Source: an uncultured Bacteroidia bacterium (lineage in GTDB: Bacteria > Bacteroidota > Bacteroidia > Bacteroidales > UBA932). Taken from it: DNA of 15,373 bases. The DNA lies in NCBI GenBank assembly GCA_902767465.1, contig CACXHM010000146.1, positions 1 to 15,373 on the forward strand, written 5' to 3'. Below the pieces are notes generated by a model, which was given only the letters and a program-made list of their open reading frames with translations, searched no databases and was not told where the DNA came from. Shown here one piece after another: positions 4,907 through 14,500 of the stretch; positions within the stretch are counted from its first letter, which is position 1, and each line of letters opens with the position of its first letter. The translations under genes were made by a program, and so were the position numbers.

Positions 4907-7861
4907 ATGTCCTTCAACCACAAAACAATTGTTGTCGTGGCGGCGCTGTTTTCTGCCGCTGCGGCCTTGTTCTGTACGCAGTCTGCTTCGGCACAGTCCG
5001 GCTCCCTCACGGTGCATGGTGTGGTGGTCGATACCCAGGAGCCCCCGCTTCCGGTAATCGGAGCCACCGTTTACATCAAAGGGACCAATAAGGGAACGAC
5101 GGCCGACGCGGTGGGTTCTTTCAGCATCCAGGCCAAAAAGGGAGATGTGCTCGTGTTTTCCTGCATCGGCTACAAGGATGTCGAATACAATGTAACCCGC
5201 TCCATTGGAGACCTTTCCATCGCCCTTCCCGATGATGTGAATGTCCTGGAACAGGCTGTCGTTACGGGTATGACCAGCCAGCAGCGCAAGCACATTGCAG
5301 CTGCGGTGGGTATCATCGACAATGCAAAGTTTACCAATAAGCCTGTAACCCAGATGTCGCAGGCCCTGCAGGGCGGTACCACAGGTATCCTCGTGCAGCA
5401 GGCTGCGGGCCAGCCGGGTTCCGACAACTCCACCATCAAAATCCGCGGTATGGCATCGCTCGTCGGCACCAGCCCGCTGGTGCTCGTGGACGGATTCGAG
5501 TTCGACCTCAACAAACTCGATCCTTCGACCGTAGAGTCCGTCACCATCCTGAAGGATGCGGCTGCGGCTTCCATCTACGGTGCAAAGGCCGGCGGCGGAG
5601 TTATCCTCATTACCACCCGCCGCGGTATTGCGGGCGCAGTGAAGGTAAACTACAACGGATATGCCGGATTCCAGAATCCGCTCTATCTTCCCGACATGGC
5701 AGATTCCTGGCAGTACATGCAATACGTGAACCAGGTTAAGCTGAACTCCGGAAAGGCCCCCGCATACGACGACGATGAAATCGCCGCGGCCAAATCCGGC
5801 GAAGACCCCATCAGTTACCCCAACACCCGCTGGTCGGACCTCCTCCTGAGACGTTCCGCCCCCATTACGGAGCACAACTTCTCGGTTTCCGGAGGTAACT
5901 CCATCGGACGTTTCGCCCTGTCGGTCCAGTACCTCAAGCAGGAAGGCATCTATAAGGTAAAGCATGACAGCTTCGACCGCCTTACGGTGCGTGCCAACAC
6001 TTCCGTGAACATGACCGACAACATCGTGGTGTTCGTTGACACCTTCGTGGGACGCGACACCCAGGTGACTCCCGCCGACAACATCTTCAATACCGTCTAT
6101 TCAATGCCGGCAAACATCGTGGCCAAATATCCGCGCAAACCCGGCTTCGATACTGACTACTACGGCTTCTATATCGCGTCCTACATGAATGCCTATGCAC
6201 TTGCGGAACGCGGGCAGATCAATACTCATATCCGCGACTATGTCACCATCAACGCCCGTCCCCAGTGGACCATAGCCGACGGTCTTGTACTTAAAGGCCA
6301 GATCGGTTACCGCCTCTCGACGGGTATGGACAAAACCAACCGCGATCCGTACGTCTTCTTCAACTACTTCACCGGAGAAGAGACCGTTTCGTTCAGCATG
6401 GTGAAGGGTGCAAGTTACACAACCCGTTCCAACTACTGGTCGGCAAGTGCCAACCTCGACTGGGTCAAGGAGTTCAACGGACACCGCATCAACCTTCTCG
6501 GCGGCTGGCAGTCGGAACTCAACGCCAAAACCGGATGGGACTACATCTCGCTTGTATCGTGGTACGGCAAGGGATACTACAGCTACAAAGACAAATACCT
6601 CTTCGAAGCCGGTATCCGCACCGACGGAAGCTCCCTCTTTACCGGCAAATACAAATGGGGATATTTCCCTTCGGTGGCTGCCGGATGGAACATCGACAAG
6701 GAAGAGTTCTTCAAGAACGTAAACTGGATGAATGCCTGGAAATTGCGTGCCTCTTTCGGTATGCTCGGAAACAATAACGTCAATCCCTACTCATACCAGT
6801 CCCTCATCAACTCCTCCGGTACGGAAACCAAGAACGGCAACCCCGACCTGAAGTGGGAGACCGTCTCCATCTTCGACGCCGGTATGGATATGTCTTTCCT
6901 GGGATACACCCTGGACGTCAATCTCGACTACTACTACAAGATTACCGACGACCTCATAATGAGCCTTCCTTCAACGCTGAGTTCAGGCCTGCTCTCCACT
7001 CCTGCAAACGTTGGACGTGCCCGTTCGCAAGGTTTCGAAATAGGGGTTTCCTATAATAAGGATTTCAACGACTGGACCCATCTTACCGTGGGCGGCGGAT
7101 TCTCTTACAACCGCAACAAATGGCTCTATATCCCCGGCGGCGAGTTCATAACCGGCAACACCATCTGCCGGGTAGGCCATGCCATCCGCGCCAACTACTT
7201 CTACGTTGCCGACGGGCTCCTTACCCAGGAGGACCTTGATAACTATGTTGCAATCGTGGGCGGATATCCCGACAACGGAGTTACCACCCAGCAGCCGGGA
7301 GATATCAAATACAAGGATATCAACGGCGACGGCATCATCGACACCGACGACCGCACAGCCGTGGGCGACCAGGATCCGCACACCATGTTCTATGGCAACC
7401 TGACCTTCCGCTGGCGCAATTTCGACCTTGATACGCAATTCACCGGCCAGGGCAACAGCAACGGTTTTTATTACGGCGGATTCATACAGCCTTTGAATGC
7501 TTCCGACAATGGAGCCGTGCAACGCTGGCAACTCGACTACTGGACTCCGGAGAATCCGAATTCTTCGCGGCCGAGGCCTTCCACTTCGGGTACTGCCAAC
7601 GAGTACCTTTCTACTTACTGGATGTTCAACCGCGCCTTCCTGCGCGTGAAATATATTCAGTTGGGTTATTCTTTGCCCAAGTTCGCCAAACGCATCAACG
7701 CTAGCAACCTGCGTGTCTATGCCAACGTGCAGAATGCCCTTACTTTCTCTGCACTCAAGGTGTCCGATCCCGAGACCTGCGCTTCCAATAACGGCGGTGC
7801 TATCACCGGTAAATATCCTATGTTGCGCACGTGGACTTTTGGTGTTAATTTGAGTTTCTAA
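4907..7861 (+). CDS. SusC-like TonB-dependent outer-membrane receptor (no STN domain)
   Basis: 984 residues, a complete SusC/RagA-type receptor of usual length. The signal peptide is about 1-30 (SASAQ). A CarboxypepD_reg-like domain spans about 36-108 and a TonB-box-like LEQAVVTGM 114-122. The plug (about 130-240) carries SQALQGGTTGILV, IKIRGMASL, SPLVLVDGFEF, ILKDAAAASIYGAKAGGGV and ILITT. The rest is the 22-strand barrel, including a DINGDGIIDTDD loop (about 804-815) as seen in many SusC proteins. It ends in RTWTFGVNLSF, a typical aromatic C-terminus. Unlike the receptor at 1-1767 it has no STN domain, so it is unlikely to signal to FecR directly. It follows the MBL gene by 30 bases and precedes the SusD gene by 12. 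It should form the SusCD importer with that protein. The cargo cannot be read from sequence. Confidence 0.97.
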   Translation: MSFNHKTIVVVAALFSAAAALFCTQSASAQSGSLTVHGVVVDTQEPPLPVIGATVYIKGTNKGTTADAVGSFSIQAKKGDVLVFSCIGYKDVEYNVTRSIGDLSIALPDDVNVLEQAVVTGMTSQQRKHIAAAVGIIDNAKFTNKPVTQMSQALQGGTTGILVQQAAGQPGSDNSTIKIRGMASLVGTSPLVLVDGFEFDLNKLDPSTVESVTILKDAAAASIYGAKAGGGVILITTRRGIAGAVKVNYNGYAGFQNPLYLPDMADSWQYMQYVNQVKLNSGKAPAYDDDEIAAAKSGEDPISYPNTRWSDLLLRRSAPITEHNFSVSGGNSIGRFALSVQYLKQEGIYKVKHDSFDRLTVRANTSVNMTDNIVVFVDTFVGRDTQVTPADNIFNTVYSMPANIVAKYPRKPGFDTDYYGFYIASYMNAYALAERGQINTHIRDYVTINARPQWTIADGLVLKGQIGYRLSTGMDKTNRDPYVFFNYFTGEETVSFSMVKGASYTTRSNYWSASANLDWVKEFNGHRINLLGGWQSELNAKTGWDYISLVSWYGKGYYSYKDKYLFEAGIRTDGSSLFTGKYKWGYFPSVAAGWNIDKEEFFKNVNWMNAWKLRASFGMLGNNNVNPYSYQSLINSSGTETKNGNPDLKWETVSIFDAGMDMSFLGYTLDVNLDYYYKITDDLIMSLPSTLSSGLLSTPANVGRARSQGFEIGVSYNKDFNDWTHLTVGGGFSYNRNKWLYIPGGEFITGNTICRVGHAIRANYFYVADGLLTQEDLDNYVAIVGGYPDNGVTTQQPGDIKYKDINGDGIIDTDDRTAVGDQDPHTMFYGNLTFRWRNFDLDTQFTGQGNSNGFYYGGFIQPLNASDNGAVQRWQLDYWTPENPNSSRPRPSTSGTANEYLSTYWMFNRAFLRVKYIQLGYSLPKFAKRINASNLRVYANVQNALTFSALKVSDPETCASNNGGAITGKYPMLRTWTFGVNLSF

Positions 7862-7873
7862 AAACGAACTGCG

Positions 7874-9568
7874 ATGAAAAAATACACCTATATATTCAAA
7901 TGGATGGCCTTTGCAGCCGTAGCACTGTCGCTTGCATCCTGCGAAGGATTCCTCACAAGGGATGCGGAAAACCAGACAACCGAAGAAGCCTGGTGGTACA
8001 ATAAAAGCATCCTCAGCACCGTGGTGAGCCAGTGCTATGCACCAATGCCGGGCGGTACCCTTACCGGAAGCAGTTCCGTGACATATGCCCGCGACGCTTC
8101 CCAGACCGGCAACGAATACTACTACAACTGCAAGGTCGAAAACGAAGGCCTGAGCGACAACGGAGTAACCGTTGCCAACTACATAGGCAACTCCGCCCTC
8201 ACTTATGGCACAGCCCTCAGCACGCATGCGCATCCTACAACCATCTGGACGATGCGCTACAAAACCATCCGCCGCTGCTGCCGTTACCTTGAGAACTGGC
8301 GCCGGGCGGTCGTTTACCCCGATACCACCCCTTGGGAGGGTATCCAGACCGTGGACCGCTGGGAAGCCGAGATCAGGGCCCTTCGTGCCTACTATCATCT
8401 GGAGCTTTTCATGAACTTCGGCCCCATTCCCATCGTGGACCATACCACTACGGTTGCCGAGCAGCATCTGAAGCGCAACACGCAGGAAGAGGTGGTGAAA
8501 TTCATTGCCGACGAGTTCGAGCTTGCAAGCAAGAACCTTCCCGTGAATCCCCAGACAGCAGAAGAGCGCTGGCGCTGGACCAAAGGTGCGTGCTATGCCT
8601 ACCTTTCCTATCTTTATATGTTCGTGGGCGATTGGACCAATGCCAAGTATTGGGCTGAACAGGTTATCGGACTGAACAAATACGACATTTATGTCAGCCC
8701 CACCAATCCTGCAGCAAGCTACAGCGAGCAGTTCCTCCACGAAGCCTACACCAACAACACCAAGGAGTCCATCCTCACCCGCAACCGTGGATGTCATCAG
8801 GCCTGCATGAGGCTTGCGCCTCCGAGTGTGCGCAACGGCACATCGGGCGTGTCTCCTTCGGCTGCCCTTATCGATGCATACGAGCTTGCCGACGGACGCA
8901 CCCTCGACGAACTCACTCCTGCGCAGAAAGAGCACTACCATCTGAATCCGACTCCAGCAGAACGTGATCCCCGCCTGGAGATGACGATAGTTTTCCCCGG
9001 CGAATCCCATGCCGGATACACGTGGAATCCTTGGGTAAAGGGCAATACCGATTACATCGGAAGCCGCAACTCTACCGTTACCGGATACTGGGTCAAAAAG
9101 TGGGTCAACCAGACGGACATGTCGCTTTCGTCCACCACCTCAAGTACGCTTCCTTTCCAACTCATGCGTTATTCGGTGGTGCTGCTGAACTATGTTGAGG
9201 CTGCAATCGAGCTTAATCAGCTTACCGACCCCAACATTTACGCCTATCTTAACAAGATCCGCAACCGTGCCGGAATGCCCGATGTGGATGAGTCGAAATA
9301 CAATACTCAGGAAAGCCTTCGCGAACTTGTCCGCCGTGAGCGTCGCATCGAACTCGCTTTCGAGGGACACCGCCTCATCGACATCCGTCGCTGGCGCATC
9401 GCCGAAGAAGTGATGAACGGTCCTGTCTATGGTGCTCTGGATCCCGAAACCGGCGAGCTTCATTATGTGGAAGAGCGCCGCTTCAATCCCGACAGGGACT
9501 ACGTGTGGCCTATTCCCAACACCGAAGTCCAGAGTAACGACAACATGGTACAGAATCCCGGATATTAA
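7874..9568 (+). CDS. SusD/RagB-family substrate-capture lipoprotein
   Basis: 564 residues with the lipoprotein signal MKKYTYIFKWMAFAAVALSL and lipobox ending SLAS-C23. The N-terminal helical (TPR-like) SusD region includes WEAEIRALRAYYHLELFMNF and WTKGACYAYLSYLYMFVGDW. The C-terminal SusD/RagB region has YVEAAIELNQ, LNKIRNRAGMPDV, ELVRRERRIELAFEGHRLID, IRRW and the family ending YVWPIPNTEVQSNDNMVQNPGY-like tail. Family knowledge: SusD sits on the cell surface as a lid over SusC and binds the ligand. Twelve bases separate it from the receptor upstream and twelve from the next lipoprotein, so they are co-expressed. The ligand class cannot be decided. No CAZyme in the window points to a glycan. 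Confidence 0.96.
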   Translation: MKKYTYIFKWMAFAAVALSLASCEGFLTRDAENQTTEEAWWYNKSILSTVVSQCYAPMPGGTLTGSSSVTYARDASQTGNEYYYNCKVENEGLSDNGVTVANYIGNSALTYGTALSTHAHPTTIWTMRYKTIRRCCRYLENWRRAVVYPDTTPWEGIQTVDRWEAEIRALRAYYHLELFMNFGPIPIVDHTTTVAEQHLKRNTQEEVVKFIADEFELASKNLPVNPQTAEERWRWTKGACYAYLSYLYMFVGDWTNAKYWAEQVIGLNKYDIYVSPTNPAASYSEQFLHEAYTNNTKESILTRNRGCHQACMRLAPPSVRNGTSGVSPSAALIDAYELADGRTLDELTPAQKEHYHLNPTPAERDPRLEMTIVFPGESHAGYTWNPWVKGNTDYIGSRNSTVTGYWVKKWVNQTDMSLSSTTSSTLPFQLMRYSVVLLNYVEAAIELNQLTDPNIYAYLNKIRNRAGMPDVDESKYNTQESLRELVRRERRIELAFEGHRLIDIRRWRIAEEVMNGPVYGALDPETGELHYVEERRFNPDRDYVWPIPNTEVQSNDNMVQNPGY

Positions 9569-9580
9569 TCAGAATGCCCT

Positions 9581-11551
9581 ATGAAAGCATATAAATACAT
9601 ACCCCTTCTGCTTACCGTCTTTCTTGGCGGATGTTATGTGATGGATGTTCCGGACCCGGAACAGCCCGATCCTACCGTGAAGCTGAGCCTCGACGATGAT
9701 CCTTTTTCCGGTAGTGAGACGATTTCTCTCGATTACGAATCGTCCACGACCCTGACGTTCGAGTATGAGGATATTTCACGTATTGTCGCTGAAGCGCCCC
9801 TCGGGTGGTCCGCCGTGGTCAAGATGACAGGCGGCAGTGGCAGCATCAAGATTTCCGCTCCCAAGTATGGCACCGAATCTGTCCAGGACGGTGTCGTGAA
9901 CCTCAAGATGTTTGACGGCAGCGGTAGTTTCAGCGAAAAGAAACTCACCGTGCATGCCGTGGAAGGAGTGTTGGAATTCGCTCTTTCCGGTTTCGATACT
10001 TCCGTTACCAGTGAATTTACCCTCGGCAGCCGCACAACCGTCAATTACACCTGCTCCCCCAGTTTCAAGGAGCTCGATTACGTCCTTCCTGCGGGCTGGA
10101 AGCTTTTGGAAAAGGTTCGCGGAGCCTTTGTAATAGTGGCCCCCGACCTTACGGTTGAAACCGGTGACGCCAGTGGCATGGTCACTATTACCCCTGTCTC
10201 ATGGTCTGGTGTCAAGGAGACTTCTCTTGCAGTGAGTTTCCCTGTGAACGTCGATCCCACAAAGCCCACTTTCCAGTTTGTGGAAGAAGAGACCAACTTC
10301 ACTTACGGCGAGACCAAAACCCTTGAAATTACTGCCAAGGGACTTAAGGATGTTGTTTATCCCACTGTTCCGGAAGGATGGACCATTGACTGGTCCGGGA
10401 TCAACGAAGGAACGATTTCCGTGACATCTCCTGCCTCGGATACGGTTTCCTTCGACGGATGCGCTTCGCTGGTTCTCTCGGCCATCTCCAACACCGACAA
10501 TTCACCCATTACGAGCAACGCTTCCGTAATCCGCCTTTATGGCATCAACAGCGCCGAGGAATTCATCGATTTCCGTACTGCCTATGAAGGGGCCAATCCC
10601 AGCGAACCTACCACGGATGAAGAAGTGTTGGGCAAATGGATGGTTGATGGAGTTCTCAGTCTCAATTCCGACATTTTGCTTACAAGCGACATGCTTCAGT
10701 CAAAAGCATATGTGGTAAAGACCCTGGATGTTCCTTTCAACGGAAACAACCATACCATTACGCTTGACCTGAACTGCAATGCGTCTGTGGCGGGACTTTT
10801 CCATTATATTACCGCAGATGTAAGCAATCTTAAACTTGCCGGAAGCCTTACGAACTCGTACGAAACCGGCGTGAGCAATATAGGCTCGCTCGTGGCTACT
10901 CCCAAGACCTGTACGATTGAGAACGTGGAGTCGTCGGTGAACATTACCTACAACGTCGGTGCTTCGATAGCGGTCAAGACCAATGTAGGTGGACTTTCCG
11001 GCAATCCTGCTTCGAATTATTCCGCTACTTTCAAGAATTGCAAGTATTCGGGAACGATTACCCTGAATAACGATGCTTTCGGAGTAGGTGGAATAGTGTC
11101 GGGAACTGATATGGGTAAACCGGGCGGCACCACCACCTGCGACGGCTGTGTCTTCTCAGGTGAAATAGTATTGAACCATAAGATTGCTGACAGCGGGATT
11201 ACACCGCGTTTAGGCGGAATCATCGGTGACCTGGGCCGTATTGGGGTGATAACCAACTGTGTGAGCGAGGGCAATATCACCGTGAATGCCGGCGGCAAAC
11301 GCATATTGAGTTCAAGTGCAGGCGGATTCGGCGGAGTGGTCGGACGCAATACGGCTCCTGCATCCGAATACACGATGTCGGCAACCATCAAGAACTGCAG
11401 TTTCACGGGCAGTATAACGGTAAAGGGAACTGCAGGCAACGAAGATATGACCCGTTACGGCCAGATTATAGGATGCGTTCCCAACTCGAATGCTCAGGGA
11501 GCTCTGACTCAGGAATCCAACACAATGGAAGGAACCATTAGCTTTGAATAG
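9581..11551 (+). CDS. Modular surface lipoprotein: three Ig-like units plus a GLUG-type beta-helix-like module
   Basis: 656 residues, lipobox LGG-C18 and a following acid-rich stretch (MDVPDPEQPDP) that fits surface export. Residues about 28-315 hold three units of about 95 residues, each with a P-x-GW core at W76, W173 and W267, followed by G-x-I-x-(I/V)-x-(A/S)P. They look like BACON/Ig-type beta-sandwiches. At R318 begins a module opening RLYGINSAEEF, then a stretch around AYVVKTLDVPFNGNNHTI and ITADVSNLKLAG. Four or five GLUG-like repeats follow (GG-hh-G ... NC-xxx-G-x-I), suggesting a right-handed beta-helix. The same module occurs twice in the next gene. It occupies the SusE/SusF position behind SusD, so ligand binding or adhesion is likely. 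No catalytic motif is seen. Confidence 0.85.
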   Translation: MKAYKYIPLLLTVFLGGCYVMDVPDPEQPDPTVKLSLDDDPFSGSETISLDYESSTTLTFEYEDISRIVAEAPLGWSAVVKMTGGSGSIKISAPKYGTESVQDGVVNLKMFDGSGSFSEKKLTVHAVEGVLEFALSGFDTSVTSEFTLGSRTTVNYTCSPSFKELDYVLPAGWKLLEKVRGAFVIVAPDLTVETGDASGMVTITPVSWSGVKETSLAVSFPVNVDPTKPTFQFVEEETNFTYGETKTLEITAKGLKDVVYPTVPEGWTIDWSGINEGTISVTSPASDTVSFDGCASLVLSAISNTDNSPITSNASVIRLYGINSAEEFIDFRTAYEGANPSEPTTDEEVLGKWMVDGVLSLNSDILLTSDMLQSKAYVVKTLDVPFNGNNHTITLDLNCNASVAGLFHYITADVSNLKLAGSLTNSYETGVSNIGSLVATPKTCTIENVESSVNITYNVGASIAVKTNVGGLSGNPASNYSATFKNCKYSGTITLNNDAFGVGGIVSGTDMGKPGGTTTCDGCVFSGEIVLNHKIADSGITPRLGGIIGDLGRIGVITNCVSEGNITVNAGGKRILSSSAGGFGGVVGRNTAPASEYTMSATIKNCSFTGSITVKGTAGNEDMTRYGQIIGCVPNSNAQGALTQESNTMEGTISFE

Positions 11552-11552
11552 T

Positions 11553-14500
11553 ATGAGAAAACATTTTTCAATAATAATCGCTGCTTTGGGGCTCGCTCTG
11601 CTTGCAGGCTGCGATGCGCGCGAACAAATGCCGGTTCCTGTTCCCGGTGAGACGGGGGAGAAAACTTTCCTTGCTGCATCGGAAACCGGTTCTAAAGCTT
11701 ATATCGAAGGCCTCAAGGTCCTTTGGGACGCTGCCGATGAACTTGCAGTGTTTGATGATGCGGGTTCCCAGAAAGCTATATTTGCCCTTCAGAGCGGGGC
11801 CGGAACTTCGGCCGGTACTTTCAAGGGCTTGGTTTCGTCTGCTGCGTCGCATTTCTATGCCGCTTATCCGGCGGCCGGTGCATCTGCCGTTTCCGAGAAT
11901 CTTATCACCCTGGAGGTTCCTGCTTCCCAGAAACTCTCTGAGGGTGGCCGGAATCTCGATGCTGCCGCCCTCGTGGGCGTTGCAGCCACCGAAGGCAATG
12001 AACTGGCGTTCAAGAACGTAGTTGCGGGCATCCGTTTTACCATTGACATGGACAATGTCGCCAGCGTTTCGCTCAAAGGTGCAAACGAAGAGGTCATTGC
12101 CGGTACCGTCAATGTTGATGCTGCTACGGGTGTTGTGGATTCCGTTGCGGAAGGAGCATCGGAGATTGTTTTCACCCCTGCCGGTGAGACCTTTGCCAAG
12201 GGAGAATATATCCTTACCCTTCTTCCAGGCAGGTTCATGAGGGGTGTGACGCTCACCTTCACCTGCAAAGACGGGAGCACGGTGGTCCGCTCGAACGAGT
12301 CCGACCTTACCATTTCCCGCAGCCGTCTTCTCGACCTTGGTGCATTCATATCCCTTTCCGAGAATGAATTCTCCTTCGTTCCCGGTCAGACTCTTGAACT
12401 TTCGGTTCTGAGCCAGGGAGTATCCGCCCTTGCGGTTCATTCCGCTCCCGAGGGTTGGACTGTCGACGCTTCCGCACTGGGAAGCGGTGTACTTAAAATC
12501 ACCGCTCCCGCTGCAGGCAGCACCGCAGCCCCTTCCGGACTGTTCGACCTTCGCGGCACTTCGGCTTCCGGCACCACAGTTGTGAGCGACGACATCAGTG
12601 TCCGTCTTTATGGTATAAACAGCAAGGCCGAGTTCCTTGAGTTCCGCACTTTCTATCAGGGCGACGACGCAACCGACAACACAAGACTCAACGCTCCTAC
12701 CACGGATCCTTCCGTAATAGGCAAATATCTTGTGGACGGAGCGCTCACCCTCAATACCGATCTTTCGTTCGACAATGAAGATCTGCTGCTGAAGGCTTAT
12801 GTCATCAAATACCTGATGATTCCTCTCAACGGCAACGGTCACACCATAAATATTGATTTCACCGGTGAGGTAGCTGTCTGCGCGTTCTTCCAGTATCTTT
12901 GCGCCGATGTGAGCAATCTGAACCTGGCAGGTAAGATTTCATATCCTTATGCCGGTGAAGGCCAGGTGGCTTCTCTTGCAACGATTACTGCCAATGCCGA
13001 TCTGACCGTTAAAAATGTGACGAGTTCTGTTGACATCTCTGCAAGCGGCAAACTTTACACCCTTGGCGGGTTTATTGCCTACGCCTACACCGGCAATACA
13101 ACTCTCGACGGGTGCCGTTACAATGGCAAAGTGTCCTACAGCCCCGAGGCTGTGCATGCCAGGCCCTCTTTCGGAGGCCTTGTGGGTCGCACAACTGCTC
13201 CGTCGCTCACTGTAAAGAACTCTGTAAACGAAGGTGAATTCACTCTGAACCTCGATAACCGGGCTCTTTGCACCGACGACGCCTCCGGAGTCGGCGGTAT
13301 CCTCGGAGTTGCTACTGCAGGCAAAACGGTTTCCTTCGAAAACGTTGAAAACAAGAGCACCATCGTCGTGAACGATCTCAATGCCATCGACGTCCGCACG
13401 CATTACACACAGACGGTAGGGGCCAACCTTGCCGAAGCGGATCTTTCGGGCATTGCCCAGAACGGATCGGTTGTGATTAACGATTTCGCGGGATATGCGG
13501 TTACCTTCTCCAAGACCGATGTAAGTTCCGTTTCATATGGCGGGGAAGTGCGCCTCGACTTTGCCATAGGACAGCCCGCAGGCGTATCGATTGTGTCCGG
13601 TTCCGTGAAACAGGCTCCTGAAGGATGGACCGTGGACTTCTCGCACATTACCGAATCCGATCCATATATTACTGTTACTGCCCCTACGCAGGATGCAGTC
13701 AAGGCCGGCACGGCAGCGGGCATTGGAGAGATTGCAGTAGAAATCAACCTTTCTTCCGGTGCGGTTGCATCCAATGTTGACAAGCCCGTTGTCCGTCTGT
13801 ACGGAATCAACAACAAGGCGGAGTTCCTGGCTTTCCGTAATGTCTATGAACCTGTGGCAGCTGACGGTTCCGGTCAGAACTCTCCCACCATCACCGGCCT
13901 CGACCAGTGGCTGGTGAACGAAGAGATTGCCCTCAATGCCGACATTTCCTTTGCCACTGAAGATCTGCATAGGTTTTATATTGTGAAGTTCCTCGATCTC
14001 CCGATCGAAGGAAACAACCGTACGATCACTTATGATTTGACCAGCGACCAGGCCATGCTCTCATTCTGCCAGGCCCTGCATGCCGATGTCAAGAACCTCT
14101 ATTTCGACGGCACCATGACTGCCACGGGAAAGAGTGCCGAGGTCTGCATGCTGGCGGCGCGGGGAATCAATACCAATAGCAGCAGCCGCAAGACAAAGGA
14201 GGTTACCCTTACAAATGTTCATATAAAGAGTACTGCCGTAATCAGTTACGAATATGATGGAACAGGAAGCGGTGCTTATGTTGCCGGCTTTGTGTCCAAG
14301 GGTACTGAGCCCAGTTCCACGCTTACGTACAGAAACTGCACGATGGCGGGTACCATCCAGTCCATAAAAGGTGCGCCCCAGGGGCTTGCAGGTTTCTCCG
14401 GAGCCGACGGAACGGGCACAGGAATATGGTCCAAATTCTACGATTGCGCATTTACCGGCACCATCAAGCTCGTGCAGGGCTTGAACAAATCCGGCTCCAT

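Noticed and set aside
6983..9010. 675-codon open frame on the minus strand
   Set aside because: It covers the ends of the SusC and SusD genes, which are certain. It has no family features and reflects codon bias of the plus strand.
11544..11552. TTG start giving three extra residues and an eight-base overlap with the upstream gene
   Set aside because: ATG at 11553 gives a standard lipoprotein signal starting MRKH, and TTG starts are rare in this group.
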